Shown piece by piece: positions 15,196 through 19,800 of a DNA stretch of 19,800 bases. Position numbers and translations under genes: made by a program. The stretch lies in NCBI RefSeq assembly GCF_035515275.1, contig NZ_DATJBQ010000088.1, forward strand, positions 1 to 19,800, read 5' to 3'. The DNA is from Pusillimonas sp035515275 (GTDB taxonomy: Bacteria > Pseudomonadota > Gammaproteobacteria > Burkholderiales > Burkholderiaceae_B). Numbering within the stretch: the stretch's first letter is position 1; each line of letters starts with the position of its first letter. The notes under the pieces were generated by a model. That model was not told where the DNA came from and did no database searches. It was given only the letters and a program-made list of their open reading frames with translations.

Positions 15196-17127
15196 TCAAC
15201 GCATCGCCACGCTGACGTCGTGTGCACGCAACACGACTGCATCCGCATCGCTGCCCGGCACGTCAGAAAACAACGACAAATTCAAACGTCGGGCTGTGGT
15301 GGCAATGGCACGCAGCAATTCGGTGCCACCGACGCTGTCGGCCAGGCCATCTATGAGCGACCCGGTCAGCCGAACGTAATCGACGCTGGCCGCATGCAAC
15401 TGTGCCAGGGCGGCCGGCTCGGCGTCCAGGCGCCGCAAGCCCACATGCAGCGACGCTGCCTTGGCTGCCTGACAAAACAGGGCTACTTCTTCAGGGCATG
15501 CCACCAGGCCATGTGCGTCCAGCTCGAACGCCAGGTAACGCGCAAGCTCGGGCTGCGCTTCCAATGTTTCCAGCCGCACTCGCAGTTCGGGCCAGAATCT
15601 GGACTGGGTCAGCGAAGCCAGCGACACCCGAATGGCCAGTTCGCGGCGATTGGTTTTGATCCATTCAATGGCCAGGTCAAGCGTACGCATGTCGCACTCG
15701 GTAGACAGGTTCAGGCGGGTTGCCACCGGCATGAACAGCGATCCGGGCAACCATTCGTTGCCGTCGCGCACCTGCAGGCTGGCATCGCTGCGCTCGATCG
15801 ACAGCGCACCGTCGTAACGAACCCGGTTAACCTGCAAACGGAAGCCATCGTCGTCAAGCGCCGTGCGCAGCAAGGTACGCCATTCACTTTCGCTGGCCCC
15901 TATGCGCGAGCTGTTGCTGTTTTCACTGGGGAGGTATTCAACGTCGGCCCGGCCCGCGCTTTCAGCCCGCATCAGGCCATGGTCGAGCAGGCTCATGACC
16001 GAACCGGCGTCGCGCCCGGGTGCGTAATCGGTCAGCGAGAACGCCCAGCGGGAATATCCGCCGTTGGGCAGCCCCAGGCTCAAGTCGCGTAACTGGCCGC
16101 TGATGCCGCGGGCAAACCGGGTGGCCTGCGGGCCGTTCAGGCCCGGAATCAAAATGGCAAAATCCGAGCCGTTGAGGCGCGCCACCTGGGCGTCCATGTG
16201 TTGGGCGGCGGCGATTTCCTGCATCTCATTTGCAGCCTCGCGCAGCCAGGCGTCGACCTCATGGCGGTCGTGGGCGGTATTGACCGCTGCCAGGTCGCGC
16301 ATACGCACCAGCATTACATGACCGGGCACCCCATTTTCGTCTTGCAGCACTCGACGCAACTCGTTGATGAAATACCGCCGGTTGGCCAGGCCGGTGACTT
16401 CATCCTGGTGGAGCTCGACGTTTAACTGTTCAATTTTGGCGTCCATTTCGTGCACATTGGCGCGAACGCGCTCGCGCACGTGGCTGATTTCACTGACCAG
16501 CTCGTTCAGCTCGCGCACGGCCGCGTGGGTAGAAGGGGGCAGGTCTTCGCCCTGGCCTATGGCGCGCACCTGGCTGGCCACTTGCTCGTCGAGCGCCCGG
16601 CGCAGCCAGCGCATCAGCAACATCACCACAAAAGCCCACAATAGCCCTGCAATCAGCACCAAGGTGAGTTGCCGCAGCGCGTTTTGCCACAAAGAGACGT
16701 AGGCATAGCCGTTGTCTCCCACTATGGTCAATTGACCGGCCTGTTTCCAGCCGTCGGTCACCTCTTTGGTGGACACCGGGGTTTCCAATGGCAGTAGTGA
16801 ACGGAACCACGCGGGCCCTGCCTGGGCGGTAGTGGACGCGGCCCGGGTACGGTCGAACACCACCTTGCCGTCGGGCTGCGCAAAACTTATGGCTTGAAAA
16901 CGACCCGTGTCGTACAGCGCCATCATTAGCAGCTCACGAATAACAGGATCTTGATTGGCCGGCTGCGAAAGCGTAATGGCCAGCGACACCGCTGCGTTCT
17001 CGCTTTCTGACTGTACCTGTGCGTTCAGATAGTTTCGGGCCGATCCAATACTGAAGGCCAGCGTACCCACCACTATGATCACTATGGCTACCGTAACACT
17101 AAGCAAAAGCTGTTTAAGCAAAGACAT
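15196..17127 (-). CDS. lapD: LapD-like inner-membrane c-di-GMP receptor with degenerate GGDEF and EAL domains
   Basis: In the Lap system, LapD senses cytoplasmic c-di-GMP and sequesters the protease LapG in the periplasm, keeping the adhesin on the surface. The protein has 643 residues, close to the Pseudomonas LapD length. Domains: membrane segment 1 (about 5-28); periplasmic LapD/MoxY N-domain (about 30-150), including the G126-W127 turn that matches the LapG-docking tryptophan region; membrane segment 2 (about 152-172); HAMP (about 172-235); GGDEF (about 240-400), with DEVTGLANRR intact but the signature reduced to NGSDF (319-323), so no cyclase activity is expected; and an EAL-like domain (about 415-643). 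In the latter, EALLR aligns to DASLQ, the LDDFG site to LRRLD (564-568), and the catalytic lysine to Arg586, so it is not a phosphodiesterase. It lies 44 bp after lapG. Confidence 0.9.
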   Translation of the reverse strand: MSLLKQLLLSVTVAIVIIVVGTLAFSIGSARNYLNAQVQSESENAAVSLAITLSQPANQDPVIRELLMMALYDTGRFQAISFAQPDGKVVFDRTRAASTTAQAGPAWFRSLLPLETPVSTKEVTDGWKQAGQLTIVGDNGYAYVSLWQNALRQLTLVLIAGLLWAFVVMLLMRWLRRALDEQVASQVRAIGQGEDLPPSTHAAVRELNELVSEISHVRERVRANVHEMDAKIEQLNVELHQDEVTGLANRRYFINELRRVLQDENGVPGHVMLVRMRDLAAVNTAHDRHEVDAWLREAANEMQEIAAAQHMDAQVARLNGSDFAILIPGLNGPQATRFARGISGQLRDLSLGLPNGGYSRWAFSLTDYAPGRDAGSVMSLLDHGLMRAESAGRADVEYLPSENSNSSRIGASESEWRTLLRTALDDDGFRLQVNRVRYDGALSIERSDASLQVRDGNEWLPGSLFMPVATRLNLSTECDMRTLDLAIEWIKTNRRELAIRVSLASLTQSRFWPELRVRLETLEAQPELARYLAFELDAHGLVACPEEVALFCQAAKAASLHVGLRRLDAEPAALAQLHAASVDYVRLTGSLIDGLADSVGGTELLRAIATTARRLNLSLFSDVPGSDADAVVLRAHDVSVAMR

Positions 17128-17171
17128 AATCCACTCTTATCGTCGTTGATACGTTGTACAAACCCCGCCCA

Positions 17172-17849
17172 CTACGGGTCAATACCCTCGTTTCGCATTT
17201 TGCCCAGCAGGTCTTGCCACCGGCTGATGCTTTCCACCGAGCGTGCCTGGCCCGCCACGTAAATGCCCTGGGCGTTAAAACTGAAAACCGGAGTAAGGTC
17301 GGGCCGCCGGGCGGCGGTGACCATGGTAGAGGTCAGGCTGTCGAGAATAAGCGGATCGGACGACGGCGTTTCGTAATAGCCGAGCACCATGTGCGCAATG
17401 GTTTGCCCGCCGACCCGAGCCCGTACATATATAAGGCGCAGTTTTTCCGCCGGCACACCTATGTGCAGCAGCGAAAAATACTTGCCGATCACATAGTCTT
17501 CGCAATCACCCGCCCGCTTGCCCAGCGTTTCAAGCGGCGTAGCCCAGTAATCGGCCTGACCCCAAAGGTCAATGTCTTCCACCCCACGAACGTTCGAGTT
17601 CCAGAACCGGTTGACCGCCTGCAACTGGACAGAAACCGGCTGCGACCGCGCCTGTTGCATCGATGCCAGCCAGGCCGACACCGTGTCGGCGCCCCGCTGG
17701 CCGTAGCGCTTTTGGGCAGACTGAAGCAGGCGTTCGGTGTTGAATTGGACCGCCGTTGCCGGCACTAGCGTGGTCAGCGCCACCAACGCAGCCGCCGCCC
17801 ACCAGAACAGCTTTGGGAAATGACCGCGAAGGTAATGCGCTACGTTCAT
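17172..17849 (-). CDS. lapG: LapG-like periplasmic transglutaminase-like cysteine protease
   Basis: A calcium-dependent cysteine protease (BTLCP/peptidase C93) that cleaves a LapA-type adhesin near its N-terminus and releases it from the cell surface. It has 225 residues. An N-terminal hydrophobic segment (about 14-33) serves as signal peptide or anchor. The catalytic triad is visible: C116 in AGDCEDYVIGKYFSL, H153 in IAHMVLGYYE, and D170 in LILDSL. D115, E117 and D118 around the cysteine match the DCED motif that holds calcium in LapG. WGQADYWATPLETLGKRAGD is a typical family lead-in. The ribosome site AAGG lies close to the ATG at 17849. It is followed 44 bp later by its partner lapD, presumably in one operon. 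Confidence 0.93.
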   Translation of the reverse strand: MNVAHYLRGHFPKLFWWAAAALVALTTLVPATAVQFNTERLLQSAQKRYGQRGADTVSAWLASMQQARSQPVSVQLQAVNRFWNSNVRGVEDIDLWGQADYWATPLETLGKRAGDCEDYVIGKYFSLLHIGVPAEKLRLIYVRARVGGQTIAHMVLGYYETPSSDPLILDSLTSTMVTAARRPDLTPVFSFNAQGIYVAGQARSVESISRWQDLLGKMRNEGIDP

Positions 17850-17914
17850 ACGCCTTGGACCCGACCCCCTTGAAATCGAGCGGGTTCCAAAGCCACTAGA
17901 TTCGGCGTGTCTGG

Positions 17915-17938
17915 GCGTCGCGACTCGGGCGGCGACGC
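17915..17938 (-). other. GC-rich hairpin between the unknown gene and lapG
   Basis: GCGTCGC and GCGACGC form a perfect 7-bp stem with a 10-base loop, 11 bp after the stop of the unknown gene. No U-tract follows, so termination would have to be rho-dependent or this is an mRNA 3'-end stabiliser. No separate lapG promoter is evident in the 99-bp gap. Confidence 0.35.
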
Positions 17939-17948
17939 GCCAAAGCCT

Positions 17949-18440
17949 TTACTTTTTCGCCTTGCGTGCATCGCGTGCCTTTTTTTCGTCTTCAAGGGCT
18001 CGCAGATAACCCTGGTAGGTTTCACCGTGCGTGAGCCGGCGAGCCTCTTCGCCGACCTTGCACGCCCATTGCTGACCTGCGATCAATAAAGCCGACTGGG
18101 TGACCAGATCTACATAAGACGAGCGCAAAACAAAAGCAATACTGGTTTCATAGTCTCCCCCGTCGCGCTCAAGCTTGGTGGCCACTTGCCAATTGGATAC
18201 TGCGTTAAGCAAAATCGAATTGAGGTGGTCGAAGTGCTTTCGGTAGAAGGGGTTGCGGGGCAGGCGCACCAGAATCTGAAAAAACGCCTTGTTTATTTCG
18301 TCGTCGCTTAGGTCTTGATCGCGATCGATGAGGTCGTCCCAGAAATGGGCGGCGGCGCAGACCAGTTCTATGTAGTCGACGGCGCCCTTGTCATTTTTGA
18401 GCCACCGAAGCAGCTGCTCGCGGTCGATATATTTGTTCAT
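17949..18440 (-). CDS. Conserved-looking hypothetical protein, function unknown
   Basis: I do not recognise a named family. From the ATG at 18440 the protein has 163 residues; a TTG at 18479 would add 13 hydrophobic residues without family support, and neither start has a strong ribosome site. No signal peptide is evident with the shorter start. It looks all-helical, begins MNKYIDREQLLRWLKNDKGA, has an aspartate-rich segment HFWDDLIDRDQDLSDDEIN (residues 33-51), a LPRNPFYRKHFDHLN stretch, SFVLRSS-like FVLRSSYVDLVTQ, and a strongly basic tail (EDEKKARDARKAKK). From memory, similar proteins occur as unannotated genes in phages and prophages, so it may be phage-derived, but I cannot verify this. 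It sits between the RTX adhesin and lapG on the same strand. Confidence 0.75.
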   Translation of the reverse strand: MNKYIDREQLLRWLKNDKGAVDYIELVCAAAHFWDDLIDRDQDLSDDEINKAFFQILVRLPRNPFYRKHFDHLNSILLNAVSNWQVATKLERDGGDYETSIAFVLRSSYVDLVTQSALLIAGQQWACKVGEEARRLTHGETYQGYLRALEDEKKARDARKAKK

Positions 18441-18489
18441 GCAGCAACGATAAAGCAAATAAAGACATAAAGTAACCAATCATTATGCC

Positions 18490-18518
18490 TTACAGGCTGT
18501 GCCCGGCACAGCCTGTAA
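18490..18518. other. 29-bp near-perfect palindrome between the adhesin and the unknown gene
   Basis: TTACAGGCTGTGCC and GGCACAGCCTGTAA are perfect 14-base inverted repeats around one central base (18504). As RNA it gives an 11-bp stem with a 7-base loop. On the minus strand it follows a GTTTT run but has no U-tract after it. It may be the transcript end of the adhesin gene, or a protein-binding palindrome. Confidence 0.5.
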
Positions 18519-18526
18519 AACGGGAA

Positions 18527-18544
18527 CCGGCTGTCAAGCGCCGG
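18527..18544 (-). other. Small GC hairpin after the adhesin stop
   Basis: CCGGC and GCCGG (18527-18531 and 18540-18544) form a 5-bp stem with an 8-base loop, 17 bp after the adhesin stop. On the minus strand it is followed by TTCCCGTTTT, a weak terminator-like arrangement. Together with the adjacent palindrome it probably marks the end of the adhesin transcript. Confidence 0.35.
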
Positions 18545-18560
18545 CCCCCCCGACTAAGGC

Positions 18561-19800
18561 TTAGGCGCCGTCGACCGTCAAACGACCGGCATCGATCAGT
18601 TGCTGAACGATCTCGGTGTTGTACTCGACCCCTGCCAGATGAATGGTCTGGTCGGCAGCACTGACGTCATTACCGGCCAACTCGCCTTTGGTACTGACGT
18701 GAATGACCGTGTCGCCATGCTCGTCCCTGCTCGCCTGCAGGAACGCATCCAGGCTGCCCGCGCCGCGCTCTTGCAACAACGAAGAGAGGTCAAGCGTATC
18801 GCCTTCGGCGGCATTGAAGTCCATGACCCTATCCACGGCAGGCGCACCGGCACGTCCTTCGTCGCCGGCGTCCCACCTGAAGGTGTCGGCACCCGAGCCG
18901 CCGTACAAGATGTCGTCGCCTTGCCCACCCACCAGCAGGTCGTTACCGCCCTGGCCAAACAACAGGTCATTTCCGGTGCCCCCATACAATTCATCACTGC
19001 CGTCGGAGTCGTTCGACTTATTGAACTCGGACGAATGGGTGGAAATGTACTGGTGGAGATCCTGGTTGCTGAGTTCAGTTGCGTCACTACCGGTTCTGTC
19101 GGCCACGTATTCTTTCAAGGCGTTGTAGCCATTGCCGTCAATACGCGCAAACGACAAAGTATCGCCAAACAAAATGTCGTTGCCTTCGCCGCCAAATACC
19201 TCGTCGTTGCCGTTGGGCAGCATGTCATCGCTGCCCAGAATGGCCTCTGCCAGCCCTGTCGGGTCGATATTGGTCTGTACCGTGCCGTCACTATCGTAGT
19301 TTTCCAGGTCCTGGATACTTAAGCTTCCACCCAGACCAATAGCTTCGACTGTGGACAATGCCTCGAGCAGCGCGAAGGCAGCCAAGGAATTGGTGGTCGT
19401 GTCGCTGCTTGTCGAATCCCCATTGCCGGCGCGGCTCGAGAATTCGTAACCACCTGCGCCATCGGCCAAAATCTGGCCTGCCTCATCCGATTTCCAGCCC
19501 GAGTTGCATAGGCCCGACTCGTAGTGCCACGAATAAACCACGCCCGTCGCGTCAACGATGGTTCGTCCATCGTAGGTAACAGTATCGCCCGGGTTGTAGC
19601 CATCAAGATTCAGCAAGCTCTCGAGCGAGGTCTGCTTGCCCGAATTGCGCGCCACATGGACAACGGGGTTGCTGCCTTCATTTTCCTGATGGAAAGTGGG
19701 CTTGCCGTCGGTAATGAAGTAAGTAAGGTTGGTACCCTTGTTGGCGGCCACCACCCCAGACTCGAACCAGTTCGCAGCGTCTTTAAACGCCGCTTCGTAG
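18561..19800 (-). CDS. C-terminal part of a large LapA/BrtA-like RTX adhesin (5' end outside window)
   Basis: The frame stays open to the window's right edge (it reads YEAAFKDAANWFESG before the first in-frame GTG at 19754), so only about 412 C-terminal residues are seen. Numbered from that GTG: the end of a von Willebrand A domain (about 1-175) with the TYFITDGKP strand and EAIGLGG...LAEAILG; then calcium-binding RTX nonapeptides (about 181-292), such as GGEGNDILF, GGTGNDLLF, GGQGDDILY and GGSGADTF; then a type I secretion C-terminal signal region (293-397) with DRVMDFNAAEGDTLDLSSLL. The layout matches giant biofilm adhesins exported by a type I system and held in the outer membrane until cut by LapG. 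The LapG cleavage site would lie near the N-terminus, outside the window. lapG and lapD nearby support this role. Confidence 0.9.
   Translation of the reverse strand, partial: YEAAFKDAANWFESGVVAANKGTNLTYFITDGKPTFHQENEGSNPVVHVARNSGKQTSLESLLNLDGYNPGDTVTYDGRTIVDATGVVYSWHYESGLCNSGWKSDEAGQILADGAGGYEFSSRAGNGDSTSSDTTTNSLAAFALLEALSTVEAIGLGGSLSIQDLENYDSDGTVQTNIDPTGLAEAILGSDDMLPNGNDEVFGGEGNDILFGDTLSFARIDGNGYNALKEYVADRTGSDATELSNQDLHQYISTHSSEFNKSNDSDGSDELYGGTGNDLLFGQGGNDLLVGGQGDDILYGGSGADTFRWDAGDEGRAGAPAVDRVMDFNAAEGDTLDLSSLLQERGAGSLDAFLQASRDEHGDTVIHVSTKGELAGNDVSAADQTIHLAGVEYNTEIVQQLIDAGRLTVDGA

Noticed and set aside
15220..16092. A 290-codon plus-strand open frame opposite lapD.
   Set aside because: Antisense to the recognised LapD domains, without own motifs.
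18532..18537. A perfect -35 hexamer (TTGACA on the minus strand) after the adhesin stop.
   Set aside because: No acceptable -10 box lies 16-18 bp downstream, and the hexamer is part of a small hairpin.

Overview
The window looks like a chromosomal segment of a betaproteobacterium, most likely of the Alcaligenaceae (Bordetella/Pusillimonas-like). This rests on three things seen directly: RpoA, HemB and the ribosomal proteins read very close to what I remember of Bordetella proteins; infA sits between secY and rpmJ inside the spc/alpha ribosomal cluster; and base composition is fairly GC-rich with strong G/C third-position preference. The genus cannot be fixed from sequence alone. Every gene except hemB is on the minus strand, so the window is best read from right to left.

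Right end (about 17170-19800, minus): the C-terminal part of a large RTX adhesin running off the window edge (von Willebrand A region, RTX repeats, type I secretion signal), then an unrecognised 163-residue protein, then lapG (periplasmic calcium-dependent cysteine protease) and lapD (inner-membrane c-di-GMP receptor with degenerate GGDEF and EAL domains, 15196-17127). By established knowledge of the Lap system, LapD holds LapG when c-di-GMP is high; when it is low, LapG is released and cuts the adhesin from the cell surface. The window therefore carries an adhesin and its release switch side by side.

Middle (5954-14869, minus): 17 genes of the fused spc and alpha operons in canonical order: rplN, rplX, rplE, rpsN, rpsH, rplF, rplR, rpsE, rpmD, rplO, secY, infA, rpmJ, rpsM, rpsK, rpsD, rpoA, rplQ (18 with infA). 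Most gaps are 3-36 bp. The exceptions are about 150-bp gaps on each side of rpoA, each holding a strong RNA hairpin. A 326-bp leader containing a promoter candidate lies upstream of rplN, and a clear rho-independent terminator lies after rplQ.

Left part (1-5720): an orphan periplasmic substrate-binding protein of the branched-chain amino acid type, with its own promoter candidate flanked by an 11-bp inverted repeat, followed by an arylformamidase-like alpha/beta hydrolase; then cutA and dsbD (a copper/metal and disulfide-reduction pair, probably one transcript); and convergent to these the nearly complete hemB, whose first few codons lie outside the window.

Most of the window is ordinary core genome. 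The parts worth a second look are the unknown protein between the adhesin and lapG, the strongly degenerate LapD output domains, the hairpins around rpoA, and the palindromic operator-like element of the substrate-binding protein gene.
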